DNA from: Hyperoodon ampullatus | Lineage: Eukaryota > Chordata > Mammalia > Artiodactyla > Ziphiidae | Direction: 5' to 3' | DNA length: 64,000 bases | Assembly (NCBI GenBank): GCA_949752795.1 | Contig: OX457056.1 | Coordinates: 96,494,942-96,558,941, forward strand | Shown: in pieces, positions 46,291-58,288 of the stretch | Position numbering within the stretch: position 1 is the stretch's first letter | How the letters are laid out: every line of letters starts with the position of its first letter | Notes under the pieces: generated by a model | Seen by the model: only the letters and a program-made list of their open reading frames with translations | Database searches by the model: none | What the model was told of the DNA's origin: nothing | Translations under genes and position numbers: made by a program

Positions 46291-48490
46291 TATAGCAATT
46301 TAGAAAACACTGCTTAAAATATGTTTTGATATTTAGATGTTATCTATTTGAAACTTCCTCCATGTACAGATTCATCCCTGTCTTTTATCTGAGAGGGCAG
46401 AGCTTGTCTGATTTACTGATTTGAGAGTGAATCATATCAGAGATTAGCACTTAGCAGAGATCACTTAACGGTGTCTGTTAGGAAATGAAATTAGTTTTGC
46501 GTTGTTTCCCAATTCCAGCTAACATCTTACATTTTGGTCCAGGATATTTCATTCTGTTGCTTAATACTGCTCTTACAATGCCTCAACTAATTTTACTTCT
46601 CACTGTTAATCCCAATGTGGTATTACTTTTACTTTTTGTTTTTCCTACAAGTAGCTGTTTGAATGAATTGACTTTGGAGCTTGTCCAATTCCTTTATTTA
46701 CCTCTTAATCCTTTCATGTCACTCTGGAAGTACTGCTTCAAGATGAGTCCCTGCAGAGATGGCATTTCAAGCAGCCTATAAGGATCAGCTTTGTTTTTTT
46801 TTTTTTTTTCCAGCACGCAAACCCAATTTGGGGAATTATCACCTCAGGCATAAGAATGATAGTTCTGGAAATGTCAGTCAGAAAGGCATGTGGAATAGTC
46901 CAGCTCCCTTTTACAAATAGTTTGGTGGGGAGCAAAACATCAACTCCATCAACTAGTCAGTGGGCGGACAGACCTTTGGAAATGTCTGCAAAGCCCTCTG
47001 CTACCTGCTAATCTTCTCTCTGTAATTTCACTGACATAAGCAATAAACCTTGTAATTATATTGCACTAATCAGGAATACTGACAATAATGGAATATCAAT
47101 CACAGCACTCATATGAAAAACCAGTGAGATTCAGAGCCTAGTTTTGGCATCACTTGTAGTTTTACTTATAACCTAACTAAAAGGAGCCAATGGATGCAAG
47201 CTGTCTGAATCACATGTAGCTCAACTATTTCTCTGACTATCTCAAATATGCTTTTCAAAATGCATCATCCATTAAGTTAAATTTCTTGTGCCAATGTTTG
47301 AGCCTGTGCAGTTTCCTTCATTTAGAGTTTATAACAGCAATAACACCTTCGGCACGGGGCATTTCCTGAGGATTAATGGCCAGCTGGGGTTAATGGCTGA
47401 AGGTAGAGCCAAAGACCATCAATTCCTTCCCTCCAGTCATTAATTCTTAGGAGATGACCTGTCCTTTCATCATTATCTCTTGAGTCTGACCTTTATATGA
47501 AGTGATGTGGCACCATAGGAATTAATCCTGTCACGGGGGCTGCAAAAGATGCTCCTGCCAAGCTGGGAGATTTTTTCAACTAAATTTGCTTTTAGGACAA
47601 CTGCCATTTACCCACCAAATCACAAGTCATGCTCTATTTCTGTGTTTCTCCAATAAGTAGTTTTTCTAGAATCAGTCATTTCCTTTTTCCTAGCTTCTAA
47701 TGAGTGGTCAGAACTGAGATTTCCCTATTGATTGTTTGAGATTTCCCTATTGACTGTTTGTTTTTAAAATGTTCATCTCTGCCAGGCAGCTCTTTTTTTG
47801 GAGAAGTGTCTCATGACATTACGTTTCCATCATTGTGTAGGAACTATTACATGTACTCCTCAGAACTCTTAATTCAAATGTGCACAAAGAGCCTTCCTAC
47901 GGGGTCTGTGTGTGTGTTTGTCTGGGCTGAAGAGGCAGAGGGAGTGATCTGTGCGGAATTAAGGGATATGAAACATGAACCATGCATCTACCCAAAGCTC
48001 AGGAAAGATTTTCTGTTTTGCAGGGACAAGGAGGCTTCTTTTTAATCAGCTCTTCATTATTGTCTCCCTAATTATCATGTTCATGAAGATTTTCATTCTT
48101 GTATTTTCCCTTGAAAGAATAATAATGGTTAAATTATTTAATAATGTTGCTTTGTCTTTTATCTGGTCTCTCACCCAAGAATCTCCAGGTGCTTTGCAAA
48201 TATTAATGACGATTCACAAGGATCACAAAAGGGATCTTAATTTAAAGCATTTTGAGAGTTGTGAGACCTCAATAAATTAAGGAAATAGAAGCAGAAACCT
48301 GAAGTTGGGGTTCATTTGTTTGACTGTAGGAGAAAGAGATTTCCTTCTTAATAATCCTGTGACATTTTTTGCTCCAGAATTAGGATAAAGGATGTAAGGC
48401 TAGATTCATGAAAGTGAATTAACTTCTCTTAAGCACTATGAATTAACTTTTCCTACACACTCTACTATTTATTACTGGGGGAACAGTGCT
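46291..48490. other. Repeat-free stretch with candidate conserved enhancer (about 46980-47560)
   Basis: No transposon is recognisable in 2.2 kb except a T run at 46794-46809. Within 46980-47560, GGATTAATGGC (47370-47380) and GGTTAATGGC (47388-47397) flank a CAGCTG E-box (47381-47386), and GGAATTAATCC lies at 47518-47528. GGATTA and TAATCC are core sites for K50 homeodomain factors of the OTX/PITX class. No coding frame is convincing. Enhancer status is inference. Confidence 0.3.
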
Positions 48491-48492
48491 GC

Positions 48493-48900
48493 CTCTTTAG
48501 AGCAGTGCATTAATCAGGATTCTCTGGGTCAAAAGTGACCCAACTAATAGTGGCCTAAAAAGAAAAAAAAAAAATAGCTGAAAAATCTAGCCATTGTCTG
48601 CCCTCAGTTAGACTCAATGGCTCAGATATGTCCATGAACGTTCTACCTCTTGGCTCTGCTTTCCTGGGTGGACTTCAGTTTTAGGCTGGCTTTCCCCAGC
48701 AGCCTCAGACTTACATCCTACAAGTTGAACAACCCTGGTTAGAAGAGTTTTTCTTTCCCAAGAATTCCAGACAAAAAATTTAAAAGTCAGCCTGACTTCA
48801 ATCATGTGATCACCCTGAACCAATTTCTGTGTCTGGTAGGCTAATATATGTTGATTAGCCGGGCTCATTCATGGGACTGTCCTTGAAGCTGAGGATAGAA
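48493..48900 (+). repeat. Unclassified dispersed mammalian repeat
   Basis: ATTAATCAGGATTCTCTGGG, GGTCAAAAGTGACCCAAC, CTCTTGGCTCTGCTTTCCTG and GGCTTTCCCCAGCAGCCTCA with ACCCTGAACCAATTTCTGTG correspond to a repeat I recognise from many mammalian genomes, but I cannot name the family with certainty. Confidence 0.45.
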
Positions 48901-50066
48901 TCAACCATATTTAAACTGGATGGATTGATCTGGTGGGTAAGGATGGTTCCCAAAAGGAAAATCAAGAAGTGATTTCAAGAAGGAGGAGGGATGGGTGTTG
49001 CAGAGGCAGAAACAACAGGTGTCCACAGAAGGTAGTGGGCTTTCTGCATTCATATTTGCTTCCAGCACAGGTAATTGAAGCCCTCAGAGATAAAACTCAA
49101 AATCTCTGACCTTATTATTATAATTTTTCATTAACATACTACTTTCCAAAGCATGCATTCTGAAAACTAGTCTCAAGCTATTTCTTGAAAAAAAGTACAT
49201 AATGATTACATAAATTTAAGAAACACAGAAAACTATAACCATCCTTGGATGTATATTAGTATTAAATAAAGTCAGTGTGCCCTTATCATGCATACAGATT
49301 TTACTGTATTTACACAGTCAACAAACTCCTCATTCATTCACATGTGTATATATATTGTATATGTATTTGTGTGTGTGTTTGCTTCCAAAATTTGTATTGT
49401 CAGAGATCAGAAATGTGATATAAGGTGTGGCGATCTCTTGAGGCAGAGTGGTACTAGAAGAGAGAAGACAGGGCCATTAAATGGAGGTGGACTGAGGCTT
49501 TTGGGGAACTGCAGAAACTAACATTGGAGGTTCATTTGGCTGTGCCAGGAAATGTCCACAGAAAGTTACACTTCCTAAAATTATTATCACTGGATTTCCC
49601 GTTAGGAGAGCACAGAGTGGCAAAGAAACTGCTGATCAGTCTATGGTTGTCTGTCAGGAGAGAATGTGCCTAGTACTGTGAGCTGTGAAAAAAATCTGTC
49701 TGAGAAGACCCCAGGTATTTTTCAAGGTCCTAATTCCAGGGAATTACATTAGCAAGAAGAGTAGCAGGACCCTCTGCTACGGGTAAGAAGTCCAGGGCTT
49801 CAGATCCGGGACTAGACCTGGAGGACAGAGTTAGGGGACAGAAGTTGTGAATAGAGACTGAGGAGGAAGCCAAGAATAAAACTACTGATAGTGTATGTTC
49901 AGGGTGTATATATGAGGAGATAGTCATGAGAATGTGTGTCTCTCTGAGAATCTAACCTGGTACAAGGATGGAACTGAGAACATGTTGAAAATATTACCAT
50001 AACATAGTAGATAAACTTTGGAAAAAGAAACACTGAGTGTGAATCTCAAATTGCAGAGATTACAAA
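48901..50066. other. No recognisable feature
   Basis: About 1.2 kb, unique-looking. Short TATATATTGTATATG stretch near 49350. Confidence 0.45.
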
Positions 50067-50081
50067 CTGGGCAAGTTGTTT

Positions 50082-50298
50082 TTTTTTTTTTTTTTTTTTT
50101 TTTTTTTGTGGTACGCGGGCCTCTCACTGTTGTGGCCTCTCCCGTTGCGGAGCACAGGCTCCGGATGCACAGGCTCAGCAGCCATGGCTCACGGGCCCAG
50201 CCGCTCCGCGGTATATGGGATCCTCCCAGACCGGGGCACGAACCCGTATCCCCTGCATCGGCAGGCGGACTCTCAACCACTGCGCCACCAGGGAGGCC
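50082..50298 (-). mobile_element. CHR-1 type SINE, short form, long T tail
   Basis: A 29-T run (50079-50107) is the antisense A tail, followed by GTGGTACGCGGGCCTCTCAC and the tRNA-like part ending CACTGCGCCACCAGGGAGGC. Exact 15-bp target repeat CTGGGCAAGTTGTTT at 50067-50081 and 50299-50313. The long uninterrupted tail and preserved CpGs suggest a recent insertion. Frames of 79-137 codons here are shadows. Confidence 0.93.
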
Positions 50299-50313
50299 CT
50301 GGGCAAGTTGTTT

Positions 50314-50955
50314 AATTATGTGAAAACTTGGTCTCATCTGTAGTCAAAATAATATTATTTTTTAGAGGGTAGTTGTAAATATAGTAGGTACAGCATTTCA
50401 CCATTACAATATACGGTATGCAAAAAACATCTTATTCTTTATTTCTTTGTGACTGAAATAACTGAAAAGCGTGTATTACTACTCATAAGTGAGCAAGATA
50501 ATCAATGTTATCAATTCACAATAACTCAGCCACTTGTTTAAAACAATTTATTTTGAGTAAACATTCAGGGCAACAAAAGATCTCCCCCCCTTGTCTCTTT
50601 TTCCCATCTCCACAAGTGATTCTATATTTGACAGAAACATATACTGTGAAGGCATGCTGCTGATGGGAAGAGAAAAGCCTGGTTGGTAGCCTTTCTGGTT
50701 TCTGGCCTTGCTGGCGTCTCTTGAGGTGTAACTTGTCCCACCAGGTGTCAGGTGTTGCCTCTGGGCCTACGTGTTTGCCTCTAACATTTTTGGACATTCC
50801 ATAGCCTCTGGTTTTGGAGTCTACTCACCCCTTATGCTAACTATGAATGTCTTTCTGGTACACCAATGCTCTTTTCCATTTCTATGTCCCTCTAAGAGGT
50901 TTAGGAGTCCTCAGTTTCTCTCCTAGTTTCTTTTATATGAGGTTCCCATCAGGCC
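50314..50955. other. No recognisable feature
   Basis: Unique-looking sequence; the minus-strand 93-codon frame 50516-50797 has no domain signature. Confidence 0.45.
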
Positions 50956-51070
50956 CTTCTCCTATCCTTCCCCTCCCTCCTGCCCTCCCTCTTTCTTTCT
51001 TTCTTTCTTTCTGTCTTTCTGTCTTTCTGTCTTTCTTTCTTTCTTCTTCTTCCTTCCTTCCTTCCTTCAT
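50956..51070. repeat. Polypyrimidine TTTC/TTCC microsatellite
   Basis: CCCTCC units, then TTTC and TGTC TTTC units, then TTCC units. It lies directly at the 3' (left) end of the antisense LINE-1 at 51075, where that element's A tail should be. Confidence 0.9.
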
Positions 51071-51074
51071 CCAT

Positions 51075-51495
51075 TCATTAATTCCACCTTTATTGGGATT
51101 ATAATTGACATATAACATTTCATAAGTTTAAGGTGTACAGGATATCCTTCTTTTTAAAGGCTGAATAATATTCTATTTCATGTTTATACCACATTTTCTT
51201 TATCCATTCATCCTTTGATGGAGACTTAGGTTCCTTCCATGTCTTGATTATTTTGAATAATGCTGTGATGAGCATGGAAATGCAGATATCTTTTTGAGAT
51301 CCTTATTTCAATTCCTCTGGATAAATATCCAGATATGGGATTGTTGAATCCCATGGTATTCTATTTTTAATATTTTGAGGAACAGTTTTCCATAGTAGCT
51401 ACACCAGTTTACATTCCCACCTACAATGTCCAGTGGTTCCCTTTCTCTACATCCTCACCAACACTTGTTGTCTTTTGTTTCTTTGATAATAGCCA
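51075..51495 (-). mobile_element. Old LINE-1 fragment, antisense (first of two)
   Basis: TTTATTGGGATTATAATTGA (3' end) then a jump into the ORF2 end: GGCTGAATAATATTCTATTT, CTTTATCCATTCATCCTTTG, GGAAATGCAGATATC, CTACACCAGTTTACATTCCC, CATCCTCACCAACACTTG. Confidence 0.8.
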
Positions 51496-51603
51496 TCTTC
51501 TTAGACACCTTTCTCAGCCACCGCTACTCTCAAGGCTATGCCGGATATAGTGTTTCTCTATAAGGCTTAGATCCTCTCAGTGTATACTCTGGAAAGTAAG
51601 ATA

Positions 51604-52028
51604 ATTACTTAAAATTAAAAAAAAATTTAATTGTGGTAAAATACATATAACATAGAAAACATCTTTACTTTTAAGTGTACAGTTCACTATTGTTAAAAAT
51701 GCATTCACACTGTTGTACAACCATCCATCTACAGAATTCTTTTCATCTTGCAAAATTAAAACTCTGTACCCACAAAACAGCAACTCCCCATTTCTCCTTT
51801 CTCAAGTCCCTGGAAATCACCATTTTACTTTCTGTCTTTATGAATTTGACTACACTCAGTACCTCATATAAGTTAAATAATACAGTATTTGTCTTTTTGT
51901 GACTGGCTTATTTCACTTAGCATGATGTCATCAAATTTCATTCATGTTGTAGCATGTGTCAGAATTTTCTTCCTTTTTAAGGCCAAATAATATTTCATTG
52001 TATGTTTGTACCACATTTTGTTTATCAG
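51604..52028 (-). mobile_element. Old LINE-1 fragment, antisense (second of two)
   Basis: ATTGTGGTAAAATACATATA, GTACAGTTCACTATTGTTAA, CAACCATCCATCTACAGAAT, GTGACTGGCTTATTTCACTT and GGCCAAATAATATTTCATTG are a reversed L1MA-like 3'UTR and ORF2 end. It repeats the ORF2 end already present at about 51160-51210, so it is an independent insertion. Confidence 0.8.
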
Positions 52029-52337
52029 GTGATTATCTTTTATATTCTGTGATTTTTCAAAATATCTGATGATCTATTGCAGTTTCTATCATTATACCAC
52101 TTTTTCCACCTGAAATTAATTCTGAGTGGTGGTGAAGAGATCAAGTAAGTGGATCTCCCACCTCATTTCAATCTCACCTCATCTAAATCCTAGGCATATG
52201 ACCCCCATGAAATAAGGCTTTTATATAATTTCATATTTTATTTCCCTTCTAACCACTCTATGGTTAATGAATAAATTCTCATTTGTGAATTCTGTTGGAT
52301 TTGGCTCTTGATAGGTAAAGCCAAATGATTAGAATTT
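52029..52337. other. No recognisable feature
   Basis: Unique-looking sequence. Confidence 0.4.
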
Positions 52338-52405
52338 AAAAAAAAAAAAGGGAAGAGAGGAAGGAGGGGAGGAGGAGGAGAAAGAGAGAGAGAGAGAGAG
52401 AGAGA
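52338..52405. repeat. Pure purine tract with GA repeat
   Basis: 68 consecutive purines: an A run, GGA/GGAGG units, then about 11 AG units. Confidence 0.9.
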
Positions 52406-53179
52406 CTGACTTTTTTCCCCAAGTACCTAGCTCCTACAATTGAAAACTGTGGGTTTCAATATTATTGTTTCTGTTAAATATTTATAAAAGCCTGTAGAAG
52501 TGCTTGGAAGCAATGAATTTGACTCATTTTTCTCTCTGTATCAAATGCTAAGTCAAGAGCAGTATGTATAGATAAATATTGCTGCTATTTGAATGGTAGG
52601 GGGACAATTATGGGTAAAAGGGATTAAACAAACAAAAACAAACAACCAACAACATATATCAATACAAAGTATTGCCCTGCTATATGATAATTGAAGCTAA
52701 TGCATGTAAAGCATCTGACACAAAATAAGTATGCAAGAAATGGTGGCTGTAATTATAATATATTCATCCTTTTGGTGAGACTTTGAATAAATTTTGGCAA
52801 TAGATTTTGACTTGGTTCAGGGTTATACCTTCAGGTGCAGGCTGGATGACTTGGAATTTTGAGCTAGTGGCTTAAGGATGTTTATGTCCTTTGAATAACA
52901 GAGAGTGATAATAGAAAGGTTGATGCTTTATTTCGAAAATTGAGAGAGTGGATATTCTATTCCTATAAAAAGAAAGGGTTACCCAATCCTACTCTATCTG
53001 AAAATTGTAATTTATACTTACATGTAACATCATACTTTGAATAATTGTTTTATGCAAATTATCTATCTATGATTAGTTATATTTAGCTGTATACCAATAA
53101 TTTAAATTCCTCTTATGTAGAGGGAATACGGTTTTGCTCATCCTTTCCTCATTGAAATGGGACCCCAGGCTTTACTTAA
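52406..53179. other. Mostly unique sequence with a MIR tail scrap
   Basis: 52690-52755 (AGCATCTGACACAAAATAAG) resembles a MIR 3' end. The rest is not recognised. Confidence 0.4.
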
Positions 53180-53440
53180 GAGGCAGTAGTATACAGGTTG
53201 AAGGTGTGGGCTCTGGGATCAGAGAACTGTGGTTTCAAAACCAGGCCTTGCTGCTTACTAGCTGTATGACCTAGGGAGCATTGTTTAACCTCTTGCTCAA
53301 TTTTCTTACCTGGAAATAGGAATAAAATAGGATCTACCTTCTGAAGTCAATGTAAAAACTAAATGAAATAATAATACAACATTTACTGCAGTATATGACA
53401 AATGGTAGGGGTCAAAGTTAGTTATTATTAACAACTCCTA
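53180..53440 (+). repeat. MIR SINE, nearly full length
   Basis: GGCAGTAGTATACAGGTTGA, GTGTGGGCTCTGGGATCAGA, GCTTACTAGCTGTATGACCT, TTTTCTTACCTGGAAATAGG and a TTAGTTATTATTAAC end, in full MIR order. Confidence 0.85.
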
Positions 53441-55224
53441 CCCTTATTTGTGTAATCAGTTTCACTTTTCAGTACTTAAAAGAATAGTATCTTTCTTGGC
53501 TGTTTGCTGTTATTTTCTGAGTATTGTGGGAGTTCTTATTTCCTGCCTAGAGCATCATCCTCAGTTTCTCCTGTATAATTATCCTTAGCTCAGTGGCTGA
53601 AGTTTCCTGCCCTTTTTTTGAGATACCATTTTTAGTGTCAAGTTCAAGAGCCTGTAAGGGGTGAGGCCAAGGTGATGCTGATAGCACTGTACTGCTTGAA
53701 TTGATTTGCTTTGAAAGCCATTCCTAATGCTGGATGGCTCCCCTGCCTGGTACAGTTGTCTTGGTTGTGACCACTATGGGGTATGACCTCTAGAGAGTAC
53801 TGGCTCTCTGAAACTAGAGGAGCATTCTGTGCTTGTCCTTTGTAGTATGGCTTCTTGTTACTTGGTTAGTTTGATTGGAACCTGCATTTTAGGATCTGGC
53901 TTTTTTTTTAAAGGAATCTCTCCCTTCCACCTAACATTTAAAGATAATCAGACAAAACAAATAGACCAACAAAACAGTTAATATTTAGTGTTTCTAGCAG
54001 ATTTTTTCCAGAAAAATAAAGGCTATTAAGGATCATAAACAACTTATTAATTCTTTTTTTTAATTTTGGGGGAACTTTAAATTATTTAGGTCTTGTGGCA
54101 GTTTATCAAATGAAGAGAAAAATAACCCACCAAGATATAGCTTTTAATTAGGTATACAATATAGTTAATGGAATTTGTCATTGTTCAACAGCAGTCTTGA
54201 ACATCCACCATTTATGTAGCATTGTGGCAGTTGCTGAGAGCTGTTCTAGAAGAAAATAGAATTTGAGTTTCTGAAAACTTACAGTGATGGAAGAAAACCC
54301 TATAGTTGGAGAGATAGAACATTATGCATGGGCAGCAAGCCAGTATGTGGAGCTTTATCTTTGCATTACCTCTATTTATTATACAGAGTAAGCAGGATTC
54401 TACTTGTCTTTGCTCCCTCTTCAGGCTGTGAGGATACTAATGGATCAGCAAAACTTGGCTCTTTATTTTAGTATTAAAAAAATTTTTTTTGCTGTATCTA
54501 CAATTTTTATTTTGGGAGCCAAATCCATTTTGCTTAGGTAGAAAGCTGCTATTCTTAAGTGTACCAAAAGATGAACCAACTGGACTCTTAACTGAGTAGA
54601 ATTCAACTTGGAATAACACATTTTGAAGGAAAGTACTTGAAAAGAGAAATATGAAAAGAGCTGGAAAATTCTGAACAAGATCTGATGAAGGAAGAAGAAG
54701 ACAGATAAAAATTGGCCATAGGGCATAGGGGTAAGGTTGATAGCAAGACGCTTCTAATCCTAATATTGTCTTTACATGCAGAGGCAGTATTATTAAAGGA
54801 AATCACAATGATAACCAGAGTGGTATTTTATAACACTTGCTCCACAGAATGTTTCTGCTGTTTTTATAAAAGGAAAATCATGCTTATCAGTTTGAGTTTA
54901 ACTTTTTAGTATGTGTTGTTCTGTAGTTCTGTATATAATGATTTTCCGATGTAATGTTTCAAAAGCAGTTGCTCAATTTGATGCATGTGAAACATAGCCT
55001 GATATTAATCCTGAAAAGCAGTTCAATCTAGGAGAATCCTTCTCTATGTGGAAAGCTAGTTTATTTCAAAAAGGCCTCTAGGTGAGAATTAGGTTTCCAA
55101 GGTATGGAGAGATACAGAGTTATCTCAGTTTAATTGGAACCTGGCATTTACCTCCAACCCCATTTACCTAATTATACCTTGTTTAAGGGAGAATAATAAC
55201 AATGAAGAAAGAGTAAATAGTATA
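53441..55224. other. No recognisable feature
   Basis: About 1.8 kb, unique-looking and AT-rich. Minus-strand frames at 54437-54806 show no domain. Confidence 0.45.
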
Positions 55225-55865
55225 AGATTAAGGTTTAAGACTTGAGTTCGTAATCTGTCTCAGTGCTTAACAGTTGGGTGATTTTGTAAAAGCTACTTGA
55301 TATCTGTGTTAGTTTGATTGCAAAATGTTTCTTCTTCTTTACTCTCCACTCTATCCATGTGACTTTGCATCTCCTCCCAGTAAGAGGTGGTGTCTGTTTT
55401 CTCAGTCCTTGACTCTGGACTTGGCCTTTTAATTGCTTTGGCCAACACAATGAAGCGGCCAATAGAATGAGTAGCTGTGTGGCTCTTTGGAGCTCATACC
55501 TCTTACTACATGTAAAGAGATTATGTGAAGGAGAGGGGTCCCCAGCTAATGGCTGGCCACCCTCCAGAACCAAAGCCTCCCAGCTCACCTACAATAACAA
55601 CAGATGCTTGAGAAAGCCCAGCAGAGATCAGAGACTATCTCAGCTGAACCCAGCCTCCAAAATCGATTTATAGACTCATGAAATATAAATGATTATTGTT
55701 TTAAGCTAAATCGACTTAGTAAATCTCTGAGATTCACTTAGCCTATCCGTGAAATGGAGATGATTACGTCTGCTTCAGATAGTTATTATGAAGACTGTAT
55801 GATATGAAAGATGTTATAAGCCTATCACCATGGCTGACACATAGCATGTGTCTAATTAATGTCAA
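55225..55865 (+). repeat. MIR SINE interrupted by an LTR
   Basis: Left part (55225-55304: GACTTGAGTTCGTAATCTG, GTTGGGTGATTTTGTAAAAG) and right part (55723-55865: TATCCGTGAAATGGAGATGA, GGCTGACACATAGCATGTGT) make one MIR in consensus order around the LTR at 55305-55722. Confidence 0.65.
55305..55722 (+). mobile_element. MaLR-type LTR (MLT1-like), 3' end degraded
   Basis: Starts TGTGTTAGTTTG, with CATGTGACTTTGCATCTCC, GGCCAACACAATGAAGCGG, CCTCCAGAACCAAAGCCTCC and AATGATTATTGTTTTAAGC near the end. No CA terminus or 5-bp target repeat is readable. No internal retroviral genes. Confidence 0.65.
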
Positions 55866-56339
55866 TTTCCTTTTCACCCCTTTTATCAGCTCCACCTCCC
55901 TTTTTACCCCTTCCTTCTCTACAACTTTTTCCCTTGGGTCAAAAAAGCAAATAGTCAACACTTTGAATAATTCGATTGTCACATAGATGGCTAAGACACT
56001 ACAAACATGTAATTAAAGTGATGAATGCTCAGCTCCCATTAAAATAACAGGCATGGTGAATGCACCAGAACACATCTTGATTATCGGTTTGACCCCTGTG
56101 CTTTCTCACTGGCTGCAGATCAAATACTGAGTGGAGCTGTGTGAGACTGACTGACAGGCTCTACATGACTTAGAGACGGATGATGCTGGAGGGGCTGCTT
56201 TCATCAAATGCCACCCATTCATATTTGGTATTTGTAGATCAGTTAATTACTGAAATTTGTTTTACAGCACAGCCTTTATTAATTTGCAAGTATACATTTG
56301 AGCTAACTTGGATATATTTTGAAAGTGAATGAACATTAT
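55866..56339. other. Repeat-free segment, candidate conserved non-coding element (about 56000-56330)
   Basis: No transposon is recognised. Motifs include GTAATTAAAGTGATGAATG, AGATCAAA (TCF/LEF-like), ACTGACTGACAGGCTC (TALE-like TGACAG) and CAGTTAATTACTG. The frame structure is not coding-like. Function is inference. Confidence 0.25.
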
Positions 56340-56445
56340 TTGATTTAATCAATAAATATGTATTGAGAACCTAATATGTATCATGGCTAGAGATACAGTA
56401 TAGACATATAACTTGTCCTTGTGGAGCTTGACTATGTCCTGTTCC
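56340..56445 (-). repeat. L2 LINE tail, antisense
   Basis: AATAAATATGTATTGAGAAC, CTAATATGTATCATGGCTAG and CTTGTCCTTGTGGAGCTTG are the reversed L2 end. Confidence 0.65.
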
Positions 56446-57378
56446 TAAATCTCTTTCCAAATGCAGGTCTCCTCATCCCTAGGGACTCTGGGATCAATCT
56501 TTTCCTTGGAAGGAAAGACTGAAGTTCATTGATTCAACATTGACTCAGTCTGGTTGCTAGACCTGTTATAACTGTATAACCAAAGTTGAATATAACAAGT
56601 ATAATCGTCTTAAGACTAAATTCCAATGAGATGAATAATGCCTCCAGGGGCTGAATAATACGTATTGTTCAATGACTTCATTATACTGATGTCCTTTATT
56701 AAACAAATTCATCTGCTTGCACTGCTGATTGCCTGTTGTTTGGAATTTTGTCAGATGCCCTGAATCTTTTATTTTCATTCTTATTTTTTGTAGTCATCCA
56801 TTTTCTTATTCATCAACTTATCAAACACATGTCTTTGAAATGCCAGACATATGGTCTTTTCTCTACAGGAAATTCTGGTCCAGTGAATTGAGGCAGACAC
56901 ATAAACAAGTGACTAGAACAACAGAAAGAAACCTTCAGCTGGAAGTTTTACAGGGGACCAAGGAGCAGGGACAAGGAGTCAAGGTGACTTTAACTTGGGA
57001 CAGCTTGTGTTGATCTCAGACAGACTCTCCCCCATTGGAGAAAATTTATCATCCCCCCCAGGAAGCTAATCCTACAGCCAGTTCTCTTCTTCTTTCCATA
57101 TCCCAGTCCTGAGATATTCTGTCTTGCAGCACTCTGCCTGGGGTTCCTGAATGTACCAATTCTGTTCCCCTGAGGCTGTGATGGATCTAAAGGCATGAAA
57201 CACTTGACCAGACTTAGGAAGAAGACACATATACAACGACAGAATGCATTAGTTTCATTTTATAAGAAATTCTGTGTTATATTTCCATTTAGTTGCGGGT
57301 TTTATTTATGGAAAAGTGATCTTTGTAATACCAGGATTTGTATTTAGGAAGTGCTTATTGCCATGAATTTAGGAGGTT
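56446..57378. other. Mostly unique sequence with a possible second L2 scrap
   Basis: 56795-57030 loosely follows reversed L2 (CAACTTATCAAACACATG, GCCAGACATATGG, CTACAGGAAATTCTGGTCC, AGGCAGACACATAAACAAG). The remainder is not recognised. Confidence 0.4.
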
Positions 57379-57384
57379 AGTAGT

Positions 57385-57756
57385 TATATTAGTCTGCTCT
57401 GGCTGGCATTACAAAGTACCATAGACTGGGTGGCTTAAACAACAGTAATTTATTTTCTTATCTCCTGGAGGCGAGAAGTTAGAGGCCATGGTATTAGCAG
57501 GGTTGGTTTCTTCTGAGGCTCCCCCTCTTGGCTTGTATATGGCCAACTTCTCCCTGTGTCTTCACCTGACCTTCCTCTGTGTCCTAATTTCCTCCTCATG
57601 TAAGGACACCAATCGTATTGGATTAGGGCTCACCCTAATGACCTTGCTCTAACTTAATTTCCTCTTTAAAGACCCAATCTCCAAAATACAGTCACATTCT
57701 GAGATATGGGGACTTCCACATATGAAATTTGGGGTAACACAGTTCTGCCCATAACA
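57385..57756 (-). mobile_element. Solo MaLR-type LTR
   Basis: Minus-strand LTR of 372 bp: on that strand it begins TGTTATGGGC and ends with GCAGACTAATATA. Plus-strand landmarks are CAAAGTACCATAGACTGGG, GGTGGCTTAAACAACAGTAA, GGACACCAATCGTATTGGAT and CTCCAAAATACAGTCACATT. Exact 5-bp target repeat GTAGT at 57380-57384 and 57757-57761. Confidence 0.85.
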
Positions 57757-57761
57757 GTAGT

Positions 57762-58225
57762 TTGCAGCAAAATATTCATTAAAATCTGAACATTTGTAAA
57801 CAACATATAAGTTGCCACTTTATATTTAACATAGCTCATAAAATATATTCAACTACTCTAAAGAAAAGAGACCTGCTGTTTCATGGAACTTGGTATGTGT
57901 TTATATACAAGCTCAGTTGGCTCAAGTGTGAAGGAGAGAGGAGTCTTAAGTTTTGGAGAAGCCAGAAGTGGTGTGAAAGCCTTCAGTTTGCTCTGAGCCT
58001 CTACATATTCATTTTCTTGGTTCAGTAATAACATTATGGCATATGATTTGAAAATAATTTCCTAAAGAATTCTTTTTTGAGTTGGCAATTAGCCAGCTTC
58101 TTTTTGGTATACTGTCAGGGGCATTTTTTTTCTTCTCTTTTCTTTGCTTTATGAGCTCTCAGTTTGCCTTCTGTTCTAGCAGTGCATCTGTTGACTAATG
58201 GTATTTTTCTTTGCCTGTGTCATGG
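57762..58225. other. No recognisable feature
   Basis: Unique-looking sequence. Confidence 0.45.
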
Positions 58226-58236
58226 GTGTGCATGCA

Positions 58237-58288
<52 letters not shown>
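58226..58288. repeat. TG/AG compound microsatellite
   Basis: About 10 TG units run directly into about 12 AG units. The arginine/glutamate frame over it is an artefact. Confidence 0.92.

Noticed and set aside
49924..50337. 137-codon minus-strand frame with a lysine run
   Set aside because: It runs through the CHR-1 SINE and its tail; the lysines are the A tail. The same protein-like phrase recurs in the other CHR-1 copies.
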